Notes under the pieces: model-generated | Seen by the model: the letters and a program-made list of their open reading frames with translations, nothing else | Database searches by the model: none | Told to the model about the DNA's origin: nothing | Program-made: the position numbers and the translations under genes | Shown here: positions 37,171-46,124 of the stretch, piece after piece | How positions within the stretch are numbered: the stretch's first letter is position 1 | How the letters are laid out: each line of letters begins with the position of its first letter | Assembly (NCBI GenBank): GCA_001650955.1 | Contig: LXYP01000007.1 | Coordinates: 21,147-85,146, forward strand | DNA from: Sphingomonadales bacterium EhC05 | GTDB lineage: Bacteria > Pseudomonadota > Alphaproteobacteria > Sphingomonadales > Sphingomonadaceae | Direction: 5' to 3' | Length of the DNA stretch: 64,000 bases

Positions 37171-37674
37171 TCAATAAAATGGTCCGCCAAACAGCAGTTT
37201 CCAGACCACCACCAACAACCAGTGGATGACGATGACAGGCCACAGAGACTGCGACACGATCCTTATATGGGCCAATACTATGCCGAGTATGAACGTAGCA
37301 AATAGAAACGACGGCTGCAGGAAAATAGCCGACCAGGGCGGTCCGAAAGTCAGCGCCTGAAACGGATGCCAGAGGACAAAGAGGAAAATCGACAACCAAT
37401 TGCCCCACCGCTGGGAAAATGTCGCAAACCAGGAAAGCAAAATACCGCGAAAAATTATCTCTTCGCAAAAGGCGGGGACGAAGAAGAGGATGACCAACGC
37501 GAGCAGCGCGGTTTGTGCGTCGTTCACCGGGCTAAAACTCAGCCATCCGCCAATCGCGCCCGCCACGGCAATGATCAGGGCCGTTGGCGCAGCAAAAAGG
37601 GCCGCCGTCTTCCATTGGCTCGCGGCTGGCCAAAATTTTACGGCCGCCCACGTCTGTCTAAGTGCTGCCTGCAT
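37171..37674 (-). CDS. CPBP-family intramembrane metalloprotease
   Basis: The 167-residue protein has four to five membrane helices with the Abi/CPBP catalytic motifs: FCEEIIFRGILL (EExxxR) and FVLWHPFQALTF (His), then a late helix FATFILGIVLAHIRI. Such enzymes are Rce1-like glutamate proteases that cut in the membrane; in bacteria they serve in self-immunity or unknown roles. The Met at 37674, four bases after the DUF924 stop, is chosen; longer frames overlap that gene. Confidence 0.82.
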   Translation of the reverse strand: MQAALRQTWAAVKFWPAASQWKTAALFAAPTALIIAVAGAIGGWLSFSPVNDAQTALLALVILFFVPAFCEEIIFRGILLSWFATFSQRWGNWLSIFLFVLWHPFQALTFGPPWSAIFLQPSFLFATFILGIVLAHIRIVSQSLWPVIVIHWLLVVVWKLLFGGPFY

Positions 37675-37678
37675 TTTG

Positions 37679-38221
37679 TTACCAGCTCGCACCGGCATCG
37701 ATAGCGGCCTGTTCCTCTGGGCTCGTCCGACGGCCCAAAAGTGCATTTCGATGGGGGAAACGACCAAATTTGGCGATCACATCGCGGTGGCTATTGGCAA
37801 ATTTCTCGTTGCTGCCAAGCCGGGCGAACAGAATCACAGACTTATTCTGCAGATTGATATCTTCCGCGTGCATGAACGGCATATATAGAAATGGTCGCTG
37901 TTGTTCGGTGAGCGGCTGATCGAGCCCGAGATCTACAGCCTTCTCCGCTATCTGCTGGGCCAGATGGTCGGTGGAAAACGCATCAGCCTGGTCACGAAAC
38001 ATGTTGCGTGGGAACTGGTCGAACAGGATGATGGCTGCGAGCGCGGTTTGCGGAGCATCCAGAAACGCATCGGCGCTTTTCGATTTCTGTTTTTCCCACA
38101 GCTCGAGAAACCGCTCCTTGCAGATGGTGTCGACGGCTTCGTTTTTGTTCCACCAGTCTTTGGGGTTGAGTTCTTCAAACCAGAAGCTGAGGATTTCGTC
38201 AGGCCAGCGTTCGGATATCAA
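37679..38221 (-). CDS. DUF924 protein
   Basis: The 180-residue helical protein has the DUF924 signatures WPDEILSFWFEELNPKDWW, ALAAIILFDQFPRNMFR and RPFLYMPFMHAEDINLQ, with FPHRNALLGR near the end. Function unknown; the fold is TPR-like. The start is set as a TTG at 38221: GGGGGGA stands four bases upstream and TTGA overlaps the tldD stop by four bases. The longer frame into tldD is not needed. Confidence 0.82.
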   Translation of the reverse strand: MISERWPDEILSFWFEELNPKDWWNKNEAVDTICKERFLELWEKQKSKSADAFLDAPQTALAAIILFDQFPRNMFRDQADAFSTDHLAQQIAEKAVDLGLDQPLTEQQRPFLYMPFMHAEDINLQNKSVILFARLGSNEKFANSHRDVIAKFGRFPHRNALLGRRTSPEEQAAIDAGASW

Positions 38222-39654
38222 GCCGTCCCCCCGACCGTCAATCCATCGACCAGCAATGTCGGTTGCCCAACGCCAGCCGGCACCGATTGCCCGCCTTTGC
38301 CGCACATGCCAATACCTTCGTCGAGCGCCATATCATTGCCGATGCCGGTGACTTTGGTCAGCGCCGTCGGGCCGTCGCCGATCAGCGTGGCACCCTTGAT
38401 CGGCGCGCCGAGCTTGCCATTTTCAATCTTGTAAGCCTCGGTGCAGGAGAAGACGAATTTGCCCGAGACGATATCAACCTGACCGCCGCCGAAGCTTTTG
38501 GCGTAGATGCCGTTCTTAACCCGGCTCATCAGCTCGGCCGGATCATCCTTGCCACCACGCATGAAGGTGTTGGTCATCCGCGGCATCGGCGCGTGGGCAT
38601 AGCTTTCGCGGCGACCATTGCCGGTTGCGGGCACGCCCATCAGGCGGGCATTCAAGCGATCCTGCATATAGCATTTGAGAATGCCATCCTCGATCAGGAC
38701 ATTTTCCTGAGTCGGTGTGCCTTCATCATCAATGCTCAATGACCCGCGCCGCTCCTTGATCGAACCATCGTCAACCACAGTCACGCCGGGCGCGGCAACC
38801 CGCTGTCCGATTTTGCCCGAAAAAGCGCTGGTCCCCTTGCGGTTGAAATCCCCTTCGAGGCCATGGCCAATGGCTTCGTGAAGAATGATTCCGGGCCAGC
38901 CGGGGCCCAACAAAACGGTTTGTTCGCCGGCCGGTGCATCGACGCTTTCGAGATTGACCAGCGCCTGCGCCAGGGCTTCATCGACCGCACGGTTCCAGCG
39001 ATCTTCCTCGAACAGCTGGTCATAGAGATAGCGGCCACCCATGCCGAAATTGCCGGATTCGCGACGGCCATTTTGCTCGGCAACAATTGAGACATTGAGA
39101 CGCACCAATGGCCGTACATCGGTAGCGATGAATCCGTCAGGCCGGACAATTTCCACAACGCTCCAGCTGCCCGACAGGCCGACAGACACTTGTGCGACCC
39201 GGGGATCACGCGCGCGCGCCGCTTTATCGATCTGCTGGCAAAGCGCGACCTTCTTGGCAAAGGGAATAGTCTCCAAGGGATTGGCTGCACCATAGAGATG
39301 CTGGTTGTTGCCGCGCGGCGGCGGCGCCAGTTCACCTTTTGCCGGATCGAGCAATTGCAATGTCTGCGCGGCCCGCTTGATCGCAGCTTCGCTAATTTCA
39401 TTGCTGTGCGAAAATCCGGTCATCTCGCCGGACACACCACGCAGGCCAAATCCGCTATCGGTGCTATAATCGGCTGTCTTCAATCTGCCATCGTCAAAGC
39501 CGAAACTCTCCACTGCGCTATATTGCAGATAAAGTTCGCCATCATCGCAGGCGGACAGGGATTGGGAGACAAGAGATTTTGCACGCTCAGGATCGAGTCC
39601 ATCGGAGTTGTACAGAAACGAGCGGGGATCAATATTTTGCATCATATCGATCAT
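38218..39654 (-). CDS. tldD: TldD metalloprotease subunit
   Basis: TldD and TldE form a cytoplasmic peptidase that trims peptides, including microcins and antitoxins. The 478-residue protein has the zinc motif LHEAIGHGLEGD (HExxxH) and the later Cys/Gly-rich end with FSCTEAYKIENGKLG and NDMALDEGIGMCGKGGQSV, all typical. tldE (pmbA) is not in the window. The start could also be one of two Met codons at 39645 and 39642; no strong ribosome site marks any of them. Confidence 0.93.
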   Translation of the reverse strand: MIDMMQNIDPRSFLYNSDGLDPERAKSLVSQSLSACDDGELYLQYSAVESFGFDDGRLKTADYSTDSGFGLRGVSGEMTGFSHSNEISEAAIKRAAQTLQLLDPAKGELAPPPRGNNQHLYGAANPLETIPFAKKVALCQQIDKAARARDPRVAQVSVGLSGSWSVVEIVRPDGFIATDVRPLVRLNVSIVAEQNGRRESGNFGMGGRYLYDQLFEEDRWNRAVDEALAQALVNLESVDAPAGEQTVLLGPGWPGIILHEAIGHGLEGDFNRKGTSAFSGKIGQRVAAPGVTVVDDGSIKERRGSLSIDDEGTPTQENVLIEDGILKCYMQDRLNARLMGVPATGNGRRESYAHAPMPRMTNTFMRGGKDDPAELMSRVKNGIYAKSFGGGQVDIVSGKFVFSCTEAYKIENGKLGAPIKGATLIGDGPTALTKVTGIGNDMALDEGIGMCGKGGQSVPAGVGQPTLLVDGLTVGGTA

Positions 39655-39694
39655 ATAGAAACGAAATGGGTGGCGTACACCCCTTTACTGGCGA

Positions 39695-39907
39695 TTATTC
39701 GCCTGCAGGGTCTTCGACGACGCCATCTGCAGGACCGCCGATGAGGACAAAGCGCCGGTCGCAATAGCCGCAATCGACATAGCCCTTGTCATCAATTTCG
39801 AGCCAGACTCGGGGATGGCCAAGCGCTGCGCCACCGGGAATGTCGGTCGCGCCATCACAGGCGTTGCGTTTCTTGGCGGTTCTGACAATTTCTGGAGCGT
39901 CGATCAT
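39695..39907 (-). CDS. Zinc-finger protein, NDUFS6/zf-CHCC type
   Basis: A 70-residue protein with the zf-CHCC pattern: [23 protein letters not shown] with CDG and GHP, then [10 protein letters not shown]. In alphaproteobacteria this family resembles the complex I accessory subunit NDUFS6. The ATG at 39907 begins [13 protein letters not shown]. It is the first gene of the tldD run, 40 bases ahead of tldD. Confidence 0.88.
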   Translation of the reverse strand: MIDAPEIVRTAKKRNACDGATDIPGGAALGHPRVWLEIDDKGYVDCGYCDRRFVLIGGPADGVVEDPAGE

Positions 39908-39975
39908 CCTGCGCAATTAGCAATGGTTGCTAGTCCATGCAACTGGCACCGCAACAATAATTCAAATTGAGCGAG

Positions 39976-40521
39976 TCAGAGATAGTCCACGGTCATCGTG
40001 AAGGTGCCGGAATATTCGCCATCGGTCTGATTGGCATCGACATTCAAACGGCCGCCAACAGTCAGATTATAGACTCCGGCATTGGGCAAGCGTCCTCGCA
40101 CAAAAGTCCCGAAATTGCGTCCGCCGTTGCCGATTCCCATCTGATTAATCAGCATTGAATCGGTACCATTTGCGTGGGTTATGGTGGTTGAGCCCGCGAT
40201 CGTAACATCCACAACCTGATTGCGCGTACCATATATGATGAAATTGGCACGGCTCGGATTGCCACCAGCCAGCGTAACGCCGCCGGATGAGGTGACATTA
40301 TTGTTTCGCGTATCGATAAAGACGGTGCCCGCTGAAGCGCCTGCAATCATATCGCCAAATTCGAGCGGGGCCGTATTGACCACCGAGAGCGGCCCAATCG
40401 TGACCGCCCGGGAATCCGACGTTGCGGATTGGGCATGCGCAGCGGGCGCGGTTGCGAGGGCTGCAAGCATCAGCAAAAGGCCGCCGCTCAAGCGGGAAAA
40501 ATGATGGTCTCTGGTCTGCAC
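39976..40521 (-). CDS. DUF4402 exported protein (first of three)
   Basis: The 181-residue product has a signal peptide (cleaved after AHA) and one DUF4402 beta-sandwich: PLEFGDMIAGASAGTVFID, then GGNPSRANFIIYGTRN and the C-terminal YNLTVGGRLNV...GEYSGTFTMTVDYL. The domain looks pilin- or Mat-like, but no chaperone or usher gene is present. It appears to start with GTG after AGGTG. It is the most divergent of three tandem paralogues, separated by gaps of about 100 bases. Confidence 0.82.
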   Translation of the reverse strand: MQTRDHHFSRLSGGLLLMLAALATAPAAHAQSATSDSRAVTIGPLSVVNTAPLEFGDMIAGASAGTVFIDTRNNNVTSSGGVTLAGGNPSRANFIIYGTRNQVVDVTIAGSTTITHANGTDSMLINQMGIGNGGRNFGTFVRGRLPNAGVYNLTVGGRLNVDANQTDGEYSGTFTMTVDYL

Positions 40522-40612
40522 AACGCACCTATAGGGTCAAATTGGTAAATAAAGGCTTCAGCTCATGGTTAAAGGCCGGTTAACCGGCAACGCAGCTGGA
40601 CAGAAGCACGGC

Positions 40613-41161
40613 TCAAAAATAGTCGATATTGACGGCAAATGTACCACGATATGTCCCAGGCATCTGATTGGGCCCGACTCGCAGCTGACCGCCAACACGA
40701 TAGGTCACTTCACCCGCAGCGTTGAGCGAGCGATTGCGGCGCCCGTCGAATCGGAACCGATTGACGCGCATTCTTTCGGTTCCGCCATCACGGACAATGA
40801 ATATGCGGTTTTGCCCGCTGGAAATTCGAACGCGTAGTAAAGGAGTGCCCGAAGCGGTGAACGAGGCAGCCGTCGGAGTCCCGCCAATCGCGATTGCATC
40901 GCCGCTGCGCTGGTTCAGATTGCCATTTCTCGGGTTGAGCCGAAAAACGCTATTCGAGCCGCCCGGAACAAAATCACCAAAAAAGAGATCGGCATTTTTG
41001 GTGACCACCACGGACTGATTGATCGTCGTGCGCGTTTCGCCACTTGCCGGCGCCGCAATGGCTGGAGAAAATGGCAAAGAACAGGCAGCGCATGCCATGA
41101 ACAAAGTGACCTTGGAACGGTAAGTCTTGTCGGCCGCGTTGATGATTATTTTCTTTATCAT
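40613..41161 (-). CDS. DUF4402 exported protein (second of three)
   Basis: The 182-residue precursor has a signal peptide (to about residue 38) and a DUF4402 domain: NADLFFGDFVPGGSNSVFRLN, AIAIGGTPTAASFTASGTP, and the closing GGQLRVGPNQMPGTYRGTFAV. It pairs closely with the third copy (shared NxDLxFGxFVxGxxNS). The ATG at 41161 follows GGAG at eight bases. Role unknown; surface or extracellular structure is the likely setting. Confidence 0.84.
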   Translation of the reverse strand: MIKKIIINAADKTYRSKVTLFMACAACSLPFSPAIAAPASGETRTTINQSVVVTKNADLFFGDFVPGGSNSVFRLNPRNGNLNQRSGDAIAIGGTPTAASFTASGTPLLRVRISSGQNRIFIVRDGGTERMRVNRFRFDGRRNRSLNAAGEVTYRVGGQLRVGPNQMPGTYRGTFAVNIDYF

Positions 41162-41263
41162 GACCAAGCTCCTAGCGGTAAGCTCATGAAATTATGTTGA
41201 TTTAACTAGTTAAAAGGGCGTTAGCTATTATCTGATATCGCATCGGCGGCAGCGCCAAACCGA

Positions 41264-41821
41264 TCAGAAATATTCGATCGTGACATCAAATGAGCCGCGA
41301 TAATTTCCGGGAGCCTGATTGGCGCCAATCCGCAGCCGTCCGCCAACAAAATAGGTCGCCTGTCCCGAAGCATCGAGAATCTGGTCGCGCAGACCGGCAC
41401 GGTTGCCCAGCCAGAAATCATTGACGCGCATGGTTTCGGTACCGCCGACCCGGACGATATTGATACTATTTTGAGAGCGCCGGATATTGGCTTGCGCAAA
41501 AGGTGTACCCGTTGCAGTGAATGACGCGCGGGATGTTGTCCCACCGATCACAACAGCATCACCATTCAGCTGCGTCATGATTCCGGTTACGGCGTCGATG
41601 CGAAAATCACTATTGGCCGCGCCGGCGACAAAATTCCCAAAGATAAGATCACTATTCTTGATGACCGTAAGCGGTTGCCGAACTTCGGCACTCAACGAGC
41701 TATTGATCGTATCTGCGAGCGCGGGCGCGGGCATAGCAAGACAAGGGAATGCCGACAGTAATAGAGCTGCCCGCGAAATTCGCAACTTTCCCGCTCGTTT
41801 CTGATTGTCCATTCGTTCCAT
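41264..41821 (-). CDS. DUF4402 exported protein (third of three)
   Basis: The 185-residue precursor has a signal peptide ending APALA and the domain motifs NSDLIFGNFVAGAANSDFRI, VVIGGTTSRASFTATGTPF and LRIGANQAPGNYRGSFDV. It is the copy at the 5' end of the group and the promoter for all three may lie in 41822-41947, shared with the divergent ABC ATPase. A Met three codons in (41812) is a second possible start. Confidence 0.84.
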   Translation of the reverse strand: MERMDNQKRAGKLRISRAALLLSAFPCLAMPAPALADTINSSLSAEVRQPLTVIKNSDLIFGNFVAGAANSDFRIDAVTGIMTQLNGDAVVIGGTTSRASFTATGTPFAQANIRRSQNSINIVRVGGTETMRVNDFWLGNRAGLRDQILDASGQATYFVGGRLRIGANQAPGNYRGSFDVTIEYF

Positions 41822-41947
41822 GACAACTGCAATAGGCGCGAGATGCGAAACAATCGCTGATCGAACTGGTTAATCCCCGATTGACCTTGTTTTTGACACA
41901 CCGCCAAAGCCTTTGATTGTGAAGAAAAATATGGGTATGCCGCCGTC

Positions 41948-42886
41948 ATGAGTGATGCAGCAATTTCAATAAAAAACCTGTCAAAAACCTATGCGGGAGG
42001 CAAACAGGCTCTCGATGACGTGACCTTTGACGTGAAACGAGGGTCGATTTTTGGCCTGCTCGGGCCAAATGGTGCGGGCAAATCCACCTTGATCAACATC
42101 CTGTCCGGGATGGTTCGAAAAACCGGTGGCACGGCGAGCGTGTGGGGCTTTGATATTGACGACAATCCGCGCAATGCGAAAGCCTCGATCGGGATCGTGC
42201 CGCAGGAAATCATGTTCGATCCGTTTTTCACCCCGTTCGAATCGCTCGAAGTCCAGGCCGGCCTCTATGGGGTTCGCAAATCGCAACGGCGGACGATGGA
42301 ATTGCTCAAAGCGGTGCATCTCGACGACAAGGCTCACGCCTATTCCCGAACATTGTCGGGTGGCATGAAGCGGCGGCTGCTGGTCGCCAAGGCGATGGTT
42401 CACTCGCCACCGATATTGGTCCTCGATGAGCCAACAGCGGGCGTTGACATCGATCTGCGCCAGCAGCTTTGGGAATATGTCCAGGAGCTCAACAAGGCGG
42501 GCGTCACGATTGTCCTGACCACTCATTATCTCGAAGAGGCCGAAAATCTCTGTGAGCGGATCGCGATTATCAATCACGGAAAGCTGATCGCCAACAAACC
42601 GACGCCGGAACTCGTCGACATGGCGCGGGAGAAGCTGGTCGAATTGACCCTCGACCGCGATATTAGCGAAGCCCAGGATGCGGTTTCCTTTGCCAATGAC
42701 CTGTTCGAGAAAGCCGAAATCATCGGCCCGCGTACGGTAGCGGTTACCTATAATAAGGACCGTACCAATGCCGGCGGCGTGATGGCGGCCGTGCAGGAGC
42801 GCGGCTATGCGATTGTCGATGTAACCACGAAAGAAGCGGATCTGGAGGATGTATTTCTCAATCTGACGCGCGCCAAAGCAGCGTGA
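41948..42886 (+). CDS. ABC transporter ATPase, ABC-2/NatA type
   Basis: The 312-residue ATPase has all motifs intact: Walker A GPNGAGKS, Q-loop GIVPQEIMFD, signature LSGGMKRRLLVAKAM, Walker B ILVLDEPTAGVD, and switch His in TTHYLEEAE. The C-terminal 90 residues form the extension typical of drug/sodium-exporter ATPases (ending KEADLEDVFLNLT). No permease follows; its partner is elsewhere. It overlaps nadB by four bases (GTGA), an unusual pairing. Confidence 0.9.
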   Translation: MSDAAISIKNLSKTYAGGKQALDDVTFDVKRGSIFGLLGPNGAGKSTLINILSGMVRKTGGTASVWGFDIDDNPRNAKASIGIVPQEIMFDPFFTPFESLEVQAGLYGVRKSQRRTMELLKAVHLDDKAHAYSRTLSGGMKRRLLVAKAMVHSPPILVLDEPTAGVDIDLRQQLWEYVQELNKAGVTIVLTTHYLEEAENLCERIAIINHGKLIANKPTPELVDMAREKLVELTLDRDISEAQDAVSFANDLFEKAEIIGPRTVAVTYNKDRTNAGGVMAAVQERGYAIVDVTTKEADLEDVFLNLTRAKAA

Positions 42887-44478
42887 ACCAACATGACGTT
42901 ATCATCATCGGTTCTGGCGCAGCTGGACTCAGCGCCGCGATCACCCTGGCCCAGACTCACAAGGTACTGGTCCTCGCCAAAGGCGAACTGACCGGCGGTT
43001 CCACCGCATGGGCGCAAGGCGGCATTGCCGCGGTGCTTGATGCGGGCGACACGTTCGAAAATCATATTGATGACACGATGGTCGCAGGGGCAGGATTAAA
43101 CCGTCGCGAAACGGTGGAATTTGTCGTCGAAAACGCCCCGGCAGCAATTGAACGGCTCGTCAATATGGGCGTGCCGTTCAACGAGGAAAAAGATGCGCTG
43201 CATCTCACCCGCGAAGGCGGACATAGCCATCGCCGGATTGTCCATGTCGACGACGCCACCGGCTGGGCGGTCCAGGAGGCCTTGCAGAATACCGCTGCAG
43301 CCCATCCCAATATCACCATGAAACCGCATATGGTGGCGATTGACCTGATCGCGGATCGCCATGCGGAGACGCCGACCGGCAAGAAAAATGTCTGGGGCGT
43401 TTACGCGCTCAACAATGCCACCGGCCATGTCGAAACCCTCACCTCGCGCGCGACGATCATGGCGAGTGGCGGCGCCGGGCGGACCTATCTATTCTCCACC
43501 GCACCGCGCGGCGCAACCGGCGATGGCATTGCCATGGCCTGGCGGGCTGGCGCGAAAGTTTCCAATATGGAGATGATGCAGTTCCACCCCACTTGCCTCT
43601 ATAATCTCGAGGTCAAAAATTTTCTGATAACCGAGGCAGTGCGCGGCGAAGGCGGCCATCTGAAATTGCCTTCCGATGCCGGAGACGAAGCGGGCGAGCG
43701 ATTCATGCAGCGCTTTGATCCGGAACGCATGGAATTGGCGCCGCGTGATATTGTCGCGCGCGCGAATGATCATGAGATCAAACGTCTCGGGCTTGATTAT
43801 GTCCATCTCGACATCTCGCATCAAGATCCCGCATTCGTGAAGGAACATTTCCCGAATATCTACGAAAAGCTCATCGGCCTGGGCATCGACATGACGACCG
43901 AGCCGATCCCGGTGGTGCCGGCGCAACATTATACATGCGGTGGCATTTTGATTGATCTTGCGGGTCGCACCGACCTGCCCGGGCTTTATGCTGCCGGAGA
44001 GGCCAGCGAAAGCGGCCTGCACGGTGCAAACCGTCTGGCATCAAACAGCCTGCTGGAATGTTTTGTCTTCGGCGACGCCGCCGCCCGCGATATTCAGGCC
44101 CATTGGGACGAGCTTCCTGCCCCGCCACCAATCCGCCCGTGGGATGAAAGCCGGGTCACCGATAGTGACGAAGAAGTTGTGATCAAGCAGACCTGGACCG
44201 AGATCCGCCGCTTCATGTGGAATTATGTCGGCATTGTCCGCACCACCAAACGTCTCGAACGCGCCCGCAATCGCATCGATTTGCTGCGCGGCGAGGTCGA
44301 AGAATATTATGGCAATTTCCGGGTGACCCAGGATTTGATTGAACTACGCAATCTGATTGAGGTCGCGGACCTTATCGTCCAGTCAGCGCTCGCGCGGAAA
44401 GAGAGCCGCGGCCTGCATTATATTACCGATTATCCAGATCTGCTCGATGAAGCGGTGGATACGATTCTGGCGCCCTAA
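42883..44478 (+). CDS. nadB: L-aspartate oxidase
   Basis: NadB oxidises L-aspartate to iminoaspartate, the first step of NAD synthesis, using FAD. The 531-residue protein begins with GSGAAGLSAAITLA, has the active-site region EGGHSHRRIVHVDDATGWAVQ at residues 110-130, and ends with the succinate-dehydrogenase-like domain containing GGILIDLAGRTDLPGLYAAGEASESG and HGANRLASNSLLE. The start is a GTG coupled to the ATPase stop. nadA and nadC, often adjacent, are not in the window. Confidence 0.94.
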   Translation: MNQHDVIIIGSGAAGLSAAITLAQTHKVLVLAKGELTGGSTAWAQGGIAAVLDAGDTFENHIDDTMVAGAGLNRRETVEFVVENAPAAIERLVNMGVPFNEEKDALHLTREGGHSHRRIVHVDDATGWAVQEALQNTAAAHPNITMKPHMVAIDLIADRHAETPTGKKNVWGVYALNNATGHVETLTSRATIMASGGAGRTYLFSTAPRGATGDGIAMAWRAGAKVSNMEMMQFHPTCLYNLEVKNFLITEAVRGEGGHLKLPSDAGDEAGERFMQRFDPERMELAPRDIVARANDHEIKRLGLDYVHLDISHQDPAFVKEHFPNIYEKLIGLGIDMTTEPIPVVPAQHYTCGGILIDLAGRTDLPGLYAAGEASESGLHGANRLASNSLLECFVFGDAAARDIQAHWDELPAPPPIRPWDESRVTDSDEEVVIKQTWTEIRRFMWNYVGIVRTTKRLERARNRIDLLRGEVEEYYGNFRVTQDLIELRNLIEVADLIVQSALARKESRGLHYITDYPDLLDEAVDTILAP

Positions 44479-44628
44479 CGAGCGAAAAAGCAGCTCATGA
44501 CTAGCGTAGCGATATTAGGTGCCCGCTTTATCCGGAAGAAGGGCATTGGTTCATCGACACAGAACGAGCCTCTTTGTCAATTTTTGCTCGGCCATCGGCC
44601 TGAATGATCAGCTACACGGCGAGCGGGA

Positions 44629-45843
44629 CTATTCGAGGTCAAATGTAAGCCCGGCATGCTCGCGCAATCGTTCGATCAGTTTGTCGCCCAAAATCGAAGC
44701 CGGAGTCCAAAATCCGCCAACTGCGCCCTCTGGCACATCCTGCGCGAGGCAAGCGGCTGCCTGGGCCAGCATCTTTGCAGTCGACCCATAGCCGGGATCT
44801 CGGTCGCCGGTTACGCGGCATTTGATCTTATCGCCAGCAGATGTCTTGCCGAAGAATCGCAGGTCATATTCGCCTTCGAGCTGCTCTTTTTCACTCGGTC
44901 CTTCACCAGGCTTGGGCAATATGTGATTTTCCAGCAGCCAACGCACTGGGGGTATTGCGAGACCCACCATGAAGGCATTCATGCCCCATGCGGTTGCTCG
45001 GGCCATCCGCTTTCCGCGCCCGTCCTTGCCGGTGACCATCGCTTCTTCATACAGGAAATCAGTGCCATAATTATTACCTGTCATGGCATTGGAGCGGTGC
45101 ACCACGCGGGTGTTGATCGCGGCCATTACAAATGGCGCAATCCAGCTATCATATTCCTCATCATAGGCCATTTTGACATCGCGCTGTCGCGCGGAGAAAC
45201 TATGGTCTGGAGGACATAGGCTATAGGGGTCCTTCAATTGGCGGCGCAGCTCGGCATCGCCTGCAGCTTCCTTGACCATATTGATGATACTGGCAATCGT
45301 GCCACCCGATGCTCCACCCTTCAGCTTGGCCACTCTCATATTGATCTGGCTACACGTCTGACCGAATTTCTTGAGAGCATGTTGCTGCAGAAAATGCACG
45401 CCGAGATCTGACGGGATCGAGTCAAAACCGCAACAATGCACGATCAATGCGCCGGTCTTCTGTGCAACTGATTCATAGCGATCCTGCATTTTCCGAATCC
45501 ACTGCGGTTCTCCGGTAAGATCGCAATAATGGGTCCCGGATTCGGCACAGACTTTGACCAGTGTATCGCCATAAAGCGCATAAGGCCCTACCGTTGAAAT
45601 CACGACCTTGCCGCGCTCGCACATCATCTTCAACGCGCTCTCATCGCTCGCATCGGCAACCAGAATTTCAATGTCGGATAGGCCGATGTCTTTGCTCAAT
45701 GTCTCGAGTTTGCTTTTTGAGCGCCCCGCGATCGCCCAGCTTATCGACTCATCGGCAAATTGCTCGTGCATATAGCGAGTCATAATTTGGCCCACAAAGC
45801 TACTGGCACCATAAACGATAATGTCGAATTTCTGATCTGTCAT
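44629..45843 (-). CDS. Saccharopine-dehydrogenase-like NAD(P)-binding protein
   Basis: The 404-residue protein has a Rossmann motif (IIVYGASSFVGQIMTRYM) and the family blocks AGRSKSKLETL, VVISTVGPYALYGDTLVKVCAESGTHYCDLTGE, and CCGFDSIPSDLGVHFLQ. It belongs to the group with mycobacterial trans-acting enoyl reductase and eukaryotic SCCPDH, enzymes linked to lipid modification; the true substrate is unknown. It is a lone gene with 150 bases to nadB. Confidence 0.86.
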   Translation of the reverse strand: MTDQKFDIIVYGASSFVGQIMTRYMHEQFADESISWAIAGRSKSKLETLSKDIGLSDIEILVADASDESALKMMCERGKVVISTVGPYALYGDTLVKVCAESGTHYCDLTGEPQWIRKMQDRYESVAQKTGALIVHCCGFDSIPSDLGVHFLQQHALKKFGQTCSQINMRVAKLKGGASGGTIASIINMVKEAAGDAELRRQLKDPYSLCPPDHSFSARQRDVKMAYDEEYDSWIAPFVMAAINTRVVHRSNAMTGNNYGTDFLYEEAMVTGKDGRGKRMARATAWGMNAFMVGLAIPPVRWLLENHILPKPGEGPSEKEQLEGEYDLRFFGKTSAGDKIKCRVTGDRDPGYGSTAKMLAQAAACLAQDVPEGAVGGFWTPASILGDKLIERLREHAGLTFDLE

Positions 45844-46124
45844 GCGCGCCCCCTAAACGACAATGAAGCTGCTGAGCAATTTGAATGGCAATCCAAGCTG
45901 TCACTCAGGCAGGCTTATTCTCGATTCATCGTCTTTTTGAATGGCCATAGCCTTGTCAGATCGGCGGGCCTTTGTAAATCATGCGATAGCCTTCTGTTTC
46001 AAACGCCATGATTTGAGGTCTTTGATAGGCAGCTTCATGGCGCAAATCCCCCGACAGCCAGCGGAATCAAAGCGCCACCGAGACAGGCTGAACAGATGCA
46101 CGCGCAGCGGCGCGATCAGCGGTA

